30,468 nt of DNA from JAKLHL01 sp964411885 (GTDB lineage Bacteria; Bdellovibrionota; JAFGOL01). The DNA lies in NCBI GenBank assembly GCA_964411885.1, contig CAYPMK010000017.1, positions 1 through 30,468 of the forward strand. Direction: 5' to 3'. Positions 16,434 through 24,483 of the stretch are shown here, piece by piece; position 1 is the first letter of the stretch, and each line of letters begins with the position of its first letter. A model generated the notes under the pieces. The model ran no database searches. It was not told the DNA's origin and was given only the letters and a program-made list of their open reading frames with translations. Made by a program: the position numbers and the translations under genes.

Positions 16434-17480
16434 TCAAGCCCCTTGGACCGTTATAGCCCCTTTCTTTCTTAGGCCTATAAGGGAATCATATATATCTATA
16501 TCGTCGTTGGTATTATAATTAAGTATGTCCATAACTTTTTCGTGTTCTATTATTGTGCAAAGCACTTCAAACTCAGGTATCGAATAAGATGTTTTAAGAT
16601 CTATCGCAGACAAGTTAAAATTTATATTTATATCGTTAGAAGGAAGATTTTTTCTCATCCTTGCATACCACTCAACAGACCTTTCGGCCAATGAACAAAG
16701 TTTTTGTATACCCAGATATGCTAGATCTGATTCTATTGGGTAACTAACTGAAATTGTATTTTTAAAATAGAAATTACCTTTTTCCCATTTAGCTATCCTT
16801 AAGAATGCCTTTAACCCTCTTGTACCCGGTGTTATAAAAGTAGAAACAAGATTTCTGTTCTTTATTACAAGTACTGCTCTTTCTTTTTCATTCATTAACT
16901 CAAGTGTGCCTTCTTCATATATACCAGCACAAAGACGCAATACTTCATAATATGGAACAGTTCCAATCGAACCTTTTATCCTTCCATCCTCTTTGTCACT
17001 TGGATACAATATCTTTAATGCTGTGTTTATGGATTTAGCAGTTGCTTTATCTGTAAGCTTTTTTGCTTGATCAAGCGCTGAATAGACAAAAGATTTTCGC
17101 TGATCACCTTTCATTAATTCTGCTTCAACAGCACAAAGTCTTTCCATTAAGAATTCTTTAGAATTCTCTGTAACATGAACGTAATGCTTAACGTCCATTT
17201 CAGACATTAAAAGTTGTGCATCTATTTTTGAGTCCTGAAGCACGCCTATTATTGTTGTATTGGTAGAGAACTTCCTTATTTTCATTAGAAGCTCTGGCAT
17301 GTTGTTAGAAAAGTCAGAAGAAACAAAAGCTACATCATAGCTTGTTTCTATCATGGTTTTTAAAGCCATGACCTCTGAAGTAAACACTTTTGGAGCATAG
17401 CCATACTCCATTAAAGCATCTTTTATTATGTCTGCTCTAACGTTGTCATTATCTAATATACAAACAGCAAATGTCTTCAT
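16434..17480 (-). CDS. Degenerate receiver domain fused to PATAN (DUF4388) domain
   Basis: A 348-residue cytosolic protein. Residues 1-120 have the fold pattern of a CheY-like receiver, with the acidic pocket pair in CILDNDN (Asp10, Asp12). The phosphorylated aspartate position in YDVAFVSSD is Ser54, and the usual Lys-Pro after the fifth strand is replaced by HVTEN, so it should not be phosphorylated in the normal way. Residues about 168-241 are a PATAN/DUF4388 domain: RIKGSIGTVPYYEVLRLC, GTLELMNEK, AVLVIKN, then LKAFLRIAKWEKGNFYF. A helical C-terminal part follows, ending in a winged-helix-like segment. There is no ribosome site, and TATAAT at 17489-17494 lies 8 nt before the ATG. It sits between a porin and a TPR-barrel gene and may regulate envelope functions. 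Confidence 0.8.
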   Translation of the reverse strand: MKTFAVCILDNDNVRADIIKDALMEYGYAPKVFTSEVMALKTMIETSYDVAFVSSDFSNNMPELLMKIRKFSTNTTIIGVLQDSKIDAQLLMSEMDVKHYVHVTENSKEFLMERLCAVEAELMKGDQRKSFVYSALDQAKKLTDKATAKSINTALKILYPSDKEDGRIKGSIGTVPYYEVLRLCAGIYEEGTLELMNEKERAVLVIKNRNLVSTFITPGTRGLKAFLRIAKWEKGNFYFKNTISVSYPIESDLAYLGIQKLCSLAERSVEWYARMRKNLPSNDININFNLSAIDLKTSYSIPEFEVLCTIIEHEKVMDILNYNTNDDIDIYDSLIGLRKKGAITVQGA

Positions 17481-17504
17481 TAAAAATTATTATACTACAC
17501 AACT

Positions 17505-18833
17505 TTAAAATTTTAGTGCAAATGTTGCCATAGTACCCATGCCAACTGCTTTGCCATCAAAATATGGGCCCGGGAAGAACCAGCCCATCCTTATCCCTGT
17601 TTCAAAATAATCCTTCCACATATAAGTTGCATTAAGGTCAAACTCTGTACCCAGGCTCTTTTTCTTACCAAGAGGTGGTTTTCTTTGGGTCATAGCATAA
17701 GCTATAACTGACTCAACCTTTAACACTTCAGAAAAAGTATATGCAAACCTTGGCGCTATGAATATTGCTCCAAGATCATTAAAATCAGCACCTATGCCCG
17801 GACTCCCGTGAACACTGTCGCCTCCAACACCAAGGTCTTCATTGAACAACAACATCGCTATTTTGTACGCCCTGTTAAAATGGAATGCATGATACTTGTT
17901 GTCTGCTGTGCCATCTTCTCCAGTAGCAAATCCAGTTTTAAGGCCAAACTCACTAGCACCAGGTGCATATAAGAAGTCAAACAATAAACCAAACGCTTGC
18001 ACTTGATCCATTATACCATCTGCATCATAATCTCTCTCTTGACCCTTTCTGTATGCAGCTTCAAAACCAAGACTTATGCCAGTCTCAGGAAAAGTTTTCT
18101 TTTGATAGACATCGTAAACATGTATTCTTTCTTTTCCTGCTCCAAAATCAAAGTGCCACATAAACCCAATTTCCATATTGGATTCTAGTTCGTTATAACC
18201 TATCTGGGTTTCAAAAGAGCTCTTATTATCTCCATAATAGTTTACAGCTCCCTCTGTCCTTACATCATAAGCAAGACCAAACCAAACAGTACCCATCATT
18301 AACTTATAGGCAAGTCTATCTACGCTGTCTCCCCAATAATCCCATAATCCATCACCTGAATTATATGTCATACCAAGACCATAGTGTAGAGGCTGACGAC
18401 CAAGAGTAAAAACACCCCAATCACTTACCCATTCCAACCACGCTCTTCTTACAGAAAGATCTGCGTGTATGTTATCGCCACTCATTATACCACCAGCGAC
18501 CATATTATTTGTTGAGCCACCCATAGATGTAGAACTTAGTGCAGAACCAGCAAGAAGGATCCATTCTGTTTTTATCCTTACATCATCATAAATTATAAGA
18601 TCTGGTTTTATTTTAAAACGCTGTAACCAATATGTTTTAGTGTTGTTAGATGCGTTAGGATTAAATAGTGGATTTGTTGGATCTAAATAGTCTGCAGAAG
18701 GAGTACCGTGCATTGACTTTGTAAGGTCAAGGTCATGGTACATAGCCAATTCAGCTCTCCAATCACCGCTATAAGAAAAAGTAGCCGCAAATATATTTAG
18801 CGGCAACAATAGTAATAAAAGAACATATCTCAT
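17505..18833 (-). CDS. Outer-membrane porin-like beta-barrel protein
   Basis: A 442-residue product. The frame is open to 18887, but the ATG at 18833 has GGAGG 8 nt upstream and begins a clear signal peptide (MRYVLLLLLLPLNIFA, before ATF), so it is chosen. The mature chain is made of alternating strand-like segments with aromatic girdles (FSYSGDWRAEL, VRRAWLEWVSDWGVFTLGR, HYGLGMTYNSGDGLWDYWGDSVDRLAYKL in part) and ends in Phe-Ala-Leu-Lys-Phe, the C-terminal aromatic signal for BAM insertion. The RRAW...LGRQPLHYGLG stretch resembles deltaproteobacterial porin-like families such as TIGR04551, by memory only. Substrate unknown. It is the first gene of the module with the PATAN and TPR genes. Confidence 0.82.
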   Translation of the reverse strand: MRYVLLLLLLPLNIFAATFSYSGDWRAELAMYHDLDLTKSMHGTPSADYLDPTNPLFNPNASNNTKTYWLQRFKIKPDLIIYDDVRIKTEWILLAGSALSSTSMGGSTNNMVAGGIMSGDNIHADLSVRRAWLEWVSDWGVFTLGRQPLHYGLGMTYNSGDGLWDYWGDSVDRLAYKLMMGTVWFGLAYDVRTEGAVNYYGDNKSSFETQIGYNELESNMEIGFMWHFDFGAGKERIHVYDVYQKKTFPETGISLGFEAAYRKGQERDYDADGIMDQVQAFGLLFDFLYAPGASEFGLKTGFATGEDGTADNKYHAFHFNRAYKIAMLLFNEDLGVGGDSVHGSPGIGADFNDLGAIFIAPRFAYTFSEVLKVESVIAYAMTQRKPPLGKKKSLGTEFDLNATYMWKDYFETGIRMGWFFPGPYFDGKAVGMGTMATFALKF

Positions 18834-18849
18834 GTCATTACCTCCGATA

Positions 18850-18862
18850 ATAACAGTGTTAT
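18850..18862. promoter_or_regulatory. 13-bp perfect palindrome between divergent porin and ROK kinase genes
   Basis: ATAACAGTGTTAT: six-base arms around a central G, located 16 nt upstream of the porin ribosome site region and before the ROK promoter. It could be an operator shared by both genes. Small palindromes are expected by chance in AT-rich DNA, so confidence is low. Confidence 0.3.
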
Positions 18863-18876
18863 CATTGTTTTTAGAA

Positions 18877-18905
18877 TTGAAAAACATTTTTTTATAAAAT
18901 AGTAT
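18877..18905 (+). promoter_or_regulatory. Predicted sigma70-type promoter for the ROK kinase
   Basis: TTGAAA at 18877-18882, a 17-nt spacer and TAGTAT at 18900-18905. Predicted start near 18912, just ahead of the GAGGG ribosome site at 18913-18917. Confidence 0.45.
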
Positions 18906-18926
18906 TCGTTACGAGGGTAAGAATAA

Positions 18927-19832
18927 ATGAAGTATTCAATAGGTGTAGACATTGGCGGGACCAACATCCCTGTAGCCTTAGTTGATCAAGCGGGAAAGAT
19001 CGTAGATATAATAGAAAAAAAGACCCAAGCCCACGACGGTCCTGATTCTGTAGTGAAAAGAATAGCAGAATCTGTAAAGGAACTATGTAGTAAAGTGGAT
19101 AATTGTTCCTTGGCAGGCATTGGTCTTGGTGCTCCGGGTGCACTAGATATTAAGAAGGGGATTATAATAACGAGTCCAAATCTTAGTGGCTGGAACAATG
19201 TTCCTCTATTAAAGATGTTGAATGAAGCTACTGGCCTAAAGGTTAAAATGGATAACGATGCTAACTGTGCCGCGATAGGAGAACATTGGATAGGCGGAGC
19301 AAGAGGATCAAATAACGCAATTATAATAACGCTTGGCACCGGTGTTGGTGGCGGCATCATTATAGATGGAAAAATATTTAGGGGTTCTCACGGTACAGCA
19401 GGAGAACTAGGACATATAACCATAGAAAAAGATGGAAGGTTGTGTAATTGTGGTAACAAAGGCTGTTTAGAGGCTTATGCCTCTGCTACAGGAGCTGTAA
19501 TAACAGCAAAAGAATTGGGCCTTAAAGTAGATACTGCTTATGATATTTTTGTTAAAGCCGAACAAAAAGACGAGCTTGCACAAAAAGCACTAGAGATATC
19601 TGGGAGGTACCTAGGTATAGGTATTGCAAGTTTTGCGAACATCTTTGACCCCGACGTTATTGTTGTTGGCGGTGGATTTTCTAGCGCATATAAATACTTA
19701 TTGCCTGCGGCAAAAGACGAAGCATACAATAGGTCTTTTAAAACAATCATGGATAAGTTAAGCATAAAGAGGGCTGAGCTCGGCAATAACGCTGGAATAA
19801 TTGGTGCCGCAAGACTAAGTTTTACAGAATAA
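18927..19832 (+). CDS. ROK-family sugar kinase (glucokinase-like)
   Basis: Phosphorylates a hexose, most likely glucose or an N-acetylated amino sugar, using ATP. The 301-residue product has the phosphate-binding VDIGGTN (Asp8-Thr12), the catalytic MDNDAN (Asp111), the LGTGVGGGII loop (137-145) and the ROK zinc site made of His163 in ELGHITI with Cys173, Cys175 and Cys180 in CNCGNKGC. It has no DNA-binding N-terminus, so it is a kinase rather than a repressor. Exact substrate cannot be read. GAGGG lies 9 nt before the ATG. It is convergent with lepB, with stop codons 2 nt apart. Confidence 0.9.
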   Translation: MKYSIGVDIGGTNIPVALVDQAGKIVDIIEKKTQAHDGPDSVVKRIAESVKELCSKVDNCSLAGIGLGAPGALDIKKGIIITSPNLSGWNNVPLLKMLNEATGLKVKMDNDANCAAIGEHWIGGARGSNNAIIITLGTGVGGGIIIDGKIFRGSHGTAGELGHITIEKDGRLCNCGNKGCLEAYASATGAVITAKELGLKVDTAYDIFVKAEQKDELAQKALEISGRYLGIGIASFANIFDPDVIVVGGGFSSAYKYLLPAAKDEAYNRSFKTIMDKLSIKRAELGNNAGIIGAARLSFTE

Positions 19833-19834
19833 TA

Positions 19835-20731
19835 TTATTTTATTTTCTTACCAAATCTTGAGAAACGTATCCAAGACGGTGTAAACATCTTTGACCAATC
19901 CAAAGAAAGCCACACGAACATAGCTTTTCCTCTTACTTCTTTTCTGCTTGCAAAGCCCCACACCCTACTGTCTTCGCTGTTATCGCGATTATCACCCATA
20001 AAGAACAAATAATTTTTTGGCACAACCACTTCTAAACTAAAAGTCCTATAAAGAAGGCCCCTGTCCTTAACCTCAAGTTCATAGTGTTTGATCCCCTCAA
20101 GGTCCTCTATGTTCAACTTATAAATCTCTGGTGTATATTGTTCGTTATCTGCAACATCTTCCATCATTGGATAAAATTCTGCTGGTGTTTTAGATATCAA
20201 ATTATCGTTTATATATAGTTTGTTGTCCTCTACTCTTAGTTTATCTCCGGGTAGGCCAACTAATCTTTTAACATATATCTTGCCATTCTCTAGAGGTGGT
20301 TTGAATATAACAACATCTCCTCTTTTTGGTTCATCCCAACGAGCCACTTCACCAACAAAAGGTATCCTTAATCCATAGGCCAATTTATTAACAAAAATAT
20401 GATCACCTATTTTTAACGTTGGTATCATACTCCCTGATGGTATCTTGTATGGTTCTATAACAGAATATCTTAACCAAAGAATCGCAAGTATTAGAATTAT
20501 TATTTCTACAACTTTATAGGTAAGTGATTTTTTTCTTTTAGATAGCTGGTCTTCAAAAGATTTATTCTTTATATTAAGACCAAAATTTTTGTTTAAGAAT
20601 GTTCTGAATGGGATATAGATTTTTTCTTTTCTTTCAAAAGAGGCTTTATTCCTGTGATGACCTATTATAGCAAGTATAAGATCAACAAAAAGTTCATACA
20701 AAGCACTAAAGGACCAAGCAATAAGTTTCAT
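19835..20731 (-). CDS. lepB: Signal peptidase I
   Basis: Membrane-bound serine protease that cleaves Sec and Tat signal peptides, as found on many products in this window. The 298-residue product has the Ser/Lys dyad: Ser101 in IPSGSMIPTL and Lys155 in IYVKRLVGLPGD. It also has box E MGDNRDNSEDSRVWG near residue 255. The main membrane anchor is at about 73-90 (VVEIIILILAILWLRY). The first 70 residues form an unusual extension with an extra hydrophobic segment (about 7-24) and a basic loop, so the protein may span the membrane twice. AGGAG is 9-10 nt before the ATG. Confidence 0.95.
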   Translation of the reverse strand: MKLIAWSFSALYELFVDLILAIIGHHRNKASFERKEKIYIPFRTFLNKNFGLNIKNKSFEDQLSKRKKSLTYKVVEIIILILAILWLRYSVIEPYKIPSGSMIPTLKIGDHIFVNKLAYGLRIPFVGEVARWDEPKRGDVVIFKPPLENGKIYVKRLVGLPGDKLRVEDNKLYINDNLISKTPAEFYPMMEDVADNEQYTPEIYKLNIEDLEGIKHYELEVKDRGLLYRTFSLEVVVPKNYLFFMGDNRDNSEDSRVWGFASRKEVRGKAMFVWLSLDWSKMFTPSWIRFSRFGKKIK

Positions 20732-20791
20732 TGTGTTTTACTCTCCTTAAGTATATTATTTCACTGATAGAACAAAAAAAAGGATATTCCA

Positions 20792-21637
20792 ATGCATATT
20801 TTGTTTTTTTTAATATTATTTTTTAACCTTCACAACCTTAATGCTACACAAGTAGCCGACCTTGATCTTGATAGACGTTTATTCATGCCAAGAACACTTG
20901 CTTTGTCTGGAAGCATGACCTCTAGAATAAATCTTAACGAGTCCATCTATTTTAATCCAGCCAGCTCTGCACATTCAAGATGTTTTGCCGTTGATGGAGG
21001 AGTAACCTGGAATAAACTCCCAGCATTAGATGGAAGGGCTGACACTTACTTTGTAAATGCCATAGACACAGACAGCGATTTATTTGGTGGTGGTATTGGT
21101 TATGCAAAAAGAAGTTTTACTAGCGGTGGATCTGAATGGGAGCTGAAAGGGATAATAAACAAACTAGCGTTTAAAAATAGATTAGCAATAGGTATAGGTG
21201 TTTCATATTTAAGGACCACACATCTTGGAGAAAAGAACAACAATTTTAATACAGACTTTGGGTTACTTTTCCTTCTTGCAAAAAAGAGTTTGCTTGGTTT
21301 TACGGCCTATAATCTTTTGGGGGATAAATACAATATAAACAACAGGTCCTTGGCTTTTGGTTTCAGACACACAATGTGGGATTTTTTCTCTGTAGACATC
21401 GACTTTGAGCACAGATTAAAAAGAAAAATAATGGTCAGTGGAGCTTTAGAATTATTATACAACAACGGGATAATGCTAACATTGAGCGGCAAAAGGAATG
21501 AATATTTAAAGAATTCTTACTGGGGTATGGGGCTTGGTTATGTGGGCCCAAAGATAAGCATTATCTACGGAACCATGAACGCCATTACAGCACCATTTAG
21601 TTTTGCACACTCAGCGTCTATTAGAATTTTCTTCTAA
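20792..21637 (+). CDS. Outer-membrane beta-barrel-like protein (OmpP1/PorV-like)
   Basis: A 281-residue product with a signal peptide (MHILFFLILFFNLHNLNA, before TQV) and an AAGGA ribosome site. The mature start RTLALSGSMTSRINLNESIYFNPAS resembles the plug-like opening of OmpP1/FadL- and UPF0164-type barrels, where an early Asn-Pro-Ala is conserved. The rest alternates in strand fashion (LAIGIGVSYLRTTH, SLLGFTAYNLLG, SYWGMGLGYVG) and ends in Ile-Arg-Ile-Phe-Phe, the outer-membrane insertion signal. It probably forms a small channel or scaffold in the outer membrane. Its 3' end overlaps the convergent DsbA-like gene by 27 bp. Confidence 0.75.
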   Translation: MHILFFLILFFNLHNLNATQVADLDLDRRLFMPRTLALSGSMTSRINLNESIYFNPASSAHSRCFAVDGGVTWNKLPALDGRADTYFVNAIDTDSDLFGGGIGYAKRSFTSGGSEWELKGIINKLAFKNRLAIGIGVSYLRTTHLGEKNNNFNTDFGLLFLLAKKSLLGFTAYNLLGDKYNINNRSLAFGFRHTMWDFFSVDIDFEHRLKRKIMVSGALELLYNNGIMLTLSGKRNEYLKNSYWGMGLGYVGPKISIIYGTMNAITAPFSFAHSASIRIFF

Positions 21638-22408
21638 TTCAAGTTTTTTAAGGAATTGCTTAAAAAGTTCTTTGCTTTTATATACTGGAGGAAGCTCCTT
21701 TCCGTCTAAAAGTATAATAGGAGTTCCTTTTATCTTTATTCCTTTATATATACTGTTCTCTGTTTCTATTTTCTTTTTCAACCAATCAGAGCTCATACAT
21801 GTTCTTAGATCCTTCAAGCCAAGGCCTTTTTGCATTGTGTTAATAAAAGCACCCTCATCAAATTTTTTGTCCTTAGAGGCAACAGGTTTATTGTCATAAA
21901 GATAAGATATGGCTTCTTTTAATTTTCCTTTCTTCTCTGAACAAAGGGCCATTTTAAAAGCAGGACAAGAATAATCACTAAGCTTTCCTTTTAGATTCTT
22001 GTTACAATCCTTATCAAGAGGAAAAAAGATATAATTAAGGTTGATCACATCCTTGTTCTCGTCAACACGTGCTCTTAAATTATTAGACGCATTAGCACAA
22101 TGTGTGCAGGCAAAATCAGAAAAAATCAAGAGTTTGTGCTTTGCGTTCTTTTTGCCATATATCCTGTCTTGGATAGAAGATATGTTTGGATTCATAAGGG
22201 GTCTTTTTTTATAGACATCGTATATCTTGTTGATATCCAAGTTCTTCATCTTTTGCTGTAAGATCGTCATTATTTTATTTCTTGTTTCTTCCATCTTTTT
22301 CATTTCTTCTTTCGTCAGTTGTCTTTTGGCTGATGGTTTATTTTCTGGATTGGTCGTTGGATAACAATAGTTAAATAAAATAGATGATATTAAAATTACT
22401 AAGAACAT
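21611..22408 (-). CDS. DsbA-like thioredoxin-fold oxidoreductase, exported
   Basis: A 265-residue product with AGGAGG before its ATG. An N-terminal hydrophobic segment (MFLVILISSILFNYC) exports or anchors it; Cys15 could be lipidated but the lipobox (FNYC) is poor. A charged helical region (about 28-66) precedes the thioredoxin fold, which has the redox motif CTHC (101-104) after LLIFSDFA and the cis-proline in KGTPIILLDG (Pro230). Between them a helical insert carries Cys135, Cys148, Cys156 and Cys204, as in some DsbA-like proteins. It should make or shuffle disulfides in the periplasm. It is divergent from three cysteine-rich lipoproteins (22497-24483), which are plausible clients. Confidence 0.85.
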   Translation of the reverse strand: MFLVILISSILFNYCYPTTNPENKPSAKRQLTKEEMKKMEETRNKIMTILQQKMKNLDINKIYDVYKKRPLMNPNISSIQDRIYGKKNAKHKLLIFSDFACTHCANASNNLRARVDENKDVINLNYIFFPLDKDCNKNLKGKLSDYSCPAFKMALCSEKKGKLKEAISYLYDNKPVASKDKKFDEGAFINTMQKGLGLKDLRTCMSSDWLKKKIETENSIYKGIKIKGTPIILLDGKELPPVYKSKELFKQFLKKLELEENSNRR

Positions 22409-22496
22409 AATGCCTCCTGTCTTAAAACAAAAACCTTATAATATTAGTTCTATAAAAAATATAGCAAAATAACTGTTTATAATTTATAAGAAAAAT

Positions 22497-23158
22497 ATGA
22501 AAAATATTCTATCTATATTAAGTACTTTGTTTATATTTTTTTCCTGCTCTAACGATAGACCTTCTGATCATGATCTTGTAAGCTCTGCGCTAAGTTTTAT
22601 GGCGGTAGTCAACAACATGGATATAAGCGGAGAACTACCAAAGACAATAGAGTGTGATGGAGGCAAAGGAAGTGTTCAAATAAATAATCAAGGCACCACA
22701 ACAGATTTCAAATCTGTAGCCACGTTTAACGATTGCTATGCCCAAGATTATCTTTGTGAAACAGGCGAGTATGTAATAACTAACGGAAGCATAACAACCA
22801 CTGGTTTTTATAAAAGTGGAGATGACACAAAAATAACAGATGTAAAAATGTCAGGTAATATAAGTAGTACTGGGTTATTGGTAANNNNNNNNNNNNNNNN
22901 NNNNNNNNNNNNNNNNNNNNNNNNNNNNNNNNNNNNNNNNNNNNNNNNNNNNNNNNNNNNNNNNNNNNNNNNNNNNNNNNNNNNTCTGACTGCACAATGG
23001 ATCTTGTTTTTGAAGGAGAATTCTCTGAACAATCACAAGCTGAAGATGTTGAGTTTACAGGCACTGTTTGTGGTGTTGCAATAGAAGACCTATTAGAAAT
23101 AACAGACGATGAAATAGCAGAACTCTGTGAAGCTGTTATTGCAGGCGGGAATGCATAA
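22497..23158 (+). CDS. Cysteine-rich lipoprotein, copy 1 of a tandem family (interrupted by assembly gap)
   Basis: The N-terminal part (MKNILSILSTLFIFFSC) is a lipoprotein-type signal with the likely lipidated Cys17. Cysteines follow at 53 (IECDGG), 80 (FNDC) and 87 (YLCET). A 100-N gap interrupts at 22885. After the gap the family's C-terminus is clear in a different nominal frame, starting SDCTMDLVFEGEF, then TVCGVAIEDLLEI and AELCEAVIAGGNA with stop at 23156-23158. The frame mismatch only shows that 100 is not the true gap length. With the two following genes it shares six cysteines in order after the lipidated one: xC, F(N/D)xC, xC, xC, CG, C(E/D)A. Function unknown. No ribosome site is obvious; TATAAT at 22478-22483 may be the -10. 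Confidence 0.8.
22885..22984. other. Assembly gap (100 N) inside lipoprotein copy 1
   Basis: Exactly 100 N, a placeholder of unknown true size. The reading frames on either side disagree by two bases at this length, and the family frame is restored only with a different gap size. Confidence 0.97.
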
Positions 23159-23207
23159 TATATTAATTTAGAAAGATCTTACGTTCAATAAATTGGAGGT
23201 ATAAAAA

Positions 23208-23789
23208 ATGAAAAAAGTTTTAGTTTTAGCAGGGTTGGGCCTATTAGCTCTTTCTTTTGCTTGCGGTGGTGGAGAGAAGGTTGAGAACAAGGAAACAGCT
23301 GCAGCCATGTCTGAATCTATTTTGAGCACACTAATTAACAATGACATGATTTATACAGGAAGTGTTTCTGGAATTATTAACGAAACAGATATAGGACCTG
23401 AAGACTGCCCTCTTTACGGAACCATATCTGGCAAACAAGGAGAAACAGACCTAAAAGTTACGTTTAATAAATGTGGAGTTGGAGTATATGGATGCCCAGG
23501 TCATTTGTTTATGAGTGGAGAAATAACACAAACATGGGAATTAGACGATAGTAGTCTTAAAGCTAAATTTGAAGGAGAAATAAGTTTTATTGACGACCCT
23601 GAAAACAGAGGGATAGTAGTTTATTTTGTTGGAGATACGTGTAAAATAGACGTATCGGCAGAGTGGGCAGGAGACTTAAATGAGGATGAAGTAGAAGGTG
23701 AATTTTGTGGATACGATGTAAAGGATCTTGAAAATTTAACAGAAGAAGAAATCTGTGATGCGCTAGAAAAAGGATTAGAAGAAGCATAA
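23208..23789 (+). CDS. Cysteine-rich lipoprotein, copy 2 of a tandem family
   Basis: A complete 193-residue copy with a GGAGG ribosome site 7-8 nt upstream. The signal MKKVLVLAGLGLLALSFAC has a plausible lipobox (SFAC) with Cys19 lipidated, followed by a Gly-rich acidic linker. Six further cysteines are at 67 (EDCPL), 89 (FNKC), 96 (YGCPG), 145 (DTCKI), 167 (EFCGYDV) and 183 (EEICDA). The strand-like middle and acidic helical C-terminus (LTEEEICDALEKGLEEA) recur in copies 1 and 3. No named domain is recognised. An anchored, probably disulfide-bonded periplasmic or surface protein is inferred. A strong terminator follows at 23812-23851, so copy 3 has its own transcript. Confidence 0.85.
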   Translation: MKKVLVLAGLGLLALSFACGGGEKVENKETAAAMSESILSTLINNDMIYTGSVSGIINETDIGPEDCPLYGTISGKQGETDLKVTFNKCGVGVYGCPGHLFMSGEITQTWELDDSSLKAKFEGEISFIDDPENRGIVVYFVGDTCKIDVSAEWAGDLNEDEVEGEFCGYDVKDLENLTEEEICDALEKGLEEA

Positions 23790-23811
23790 ATTTAATTAAA
23801 TAAAAAGTTTT

Positions 23812-23851
23812 TAAGAGCCGCAAGTAGCAAATGCTTGCGGCTCTTTTTTTT
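23812..23851 (+). terminator. Rho-independent terminator after lipoprotein copy 2
   Basis: AGAGCCGCAAG (23814-23824) pairs perfectly with CTTGCGGCTCT (23834-23844) around a 9-nt loop, and seven T follow directly. Flanking A and T bases extend the stem. It is placed 23 nt after the stop at 23789. Confidence 0.95.
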
Positions 23852-23908
23852 ATTATAAAAACAAAAAAAACATTTAAAGTGTTATAATAAATCATGGAGG
23901 GCCATCCT

Positions 23909-24483
23909 ATGAAAAAAGTTATTTTTGTAGTGGAAGCAGCAAGGCTACACCAGAACAACAAACAGCACTTTTTGGAGCAGTCAGCGAGTATGGGGCATTT
24001 GGTAGACTAGGACCTGAACTTATTGAGCAGATAACAGCTGGAGACATCACCTCTGGTGAAGAATTTGAAATTGAATTATCTTGCGATGAAGCTAATCTGG
24101 GCAAAATGACATTTTCCGGAGTAGTAACATTCACAAATCAAGACGACATGGACTTTGACACCACACTTTCTTTTGATAATTGTAATATAGATCTAAGAGA
24201 TGCTAATCCTGATATACTAATTTGTGATAAAATACCTATTATTAAATTAAATGGAGAATTTGCAATCAATGGACCTTTCGATGAACTAACCATGGGGAGT
24301 AATAACATGGATGGTGTTTTTAATAATGAAGAGTTCTCTTGTAGCGGAAACATGACCGTAAACATGGTTGCAGAAGATTTCCCTAAAACAGGTGAGATCT
24401 GCGGAACAGATGTAAATACATTAATGGAATATATGGAAGAATTAGATAAGCCTATCGCAGAGCAGGAATTTTGTGAGGCATAA
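23909..24483 (+). pseudogene. Cysteine-rich lipoprotein, copy 3, with a signal-peptide deletion/frameshift
   Basis: A good ribosome site (GGAGG, 23896-23900) and ATG at 23909 start MKKVIF as in the sister copies, but that frame stops soon after. The family body is in another frame: the codon TGT at 23926-23928 begins CSGSSKATPEQQ and the frame runs to the TAA at 24481-24483. It contains LSCDEA, FDNC, LICDK, FSCSG, EICGTDV and EFCEA, the same six cysteines as copy 2. So the hydrophobic core of the signal peptide is missing, with a deletion of about 34 or 37 bases (length 1 more than a multiple of three) between GTTATTTT and TGTAGTGG. No other start codon exists in the body frame upstream. It is either a real inactivation or an assembly collapse; the mature part shows no decay. 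TATAAT at 23883-23888 may be its -10. Confidence 0.78.

Noticed and set aside
22985..23084. Continuation of lipoprotein copy 1 in the literal frame across the 100-N gap, ending in LSLQALFVVLQ
   Set aside because: The gap length is arbitrary. Another frame gives the cysteine pattern and acidic C-terminus shared by the two sister genes.
23587..23961. Minus-strand open frame of 124 codons across lipoprotein copy 2 and the terminator
   Set aside because: It reads through a strong terminator hairpin, has a low-complexity Leu/His/Ile composition and is antisense to a supported gene.
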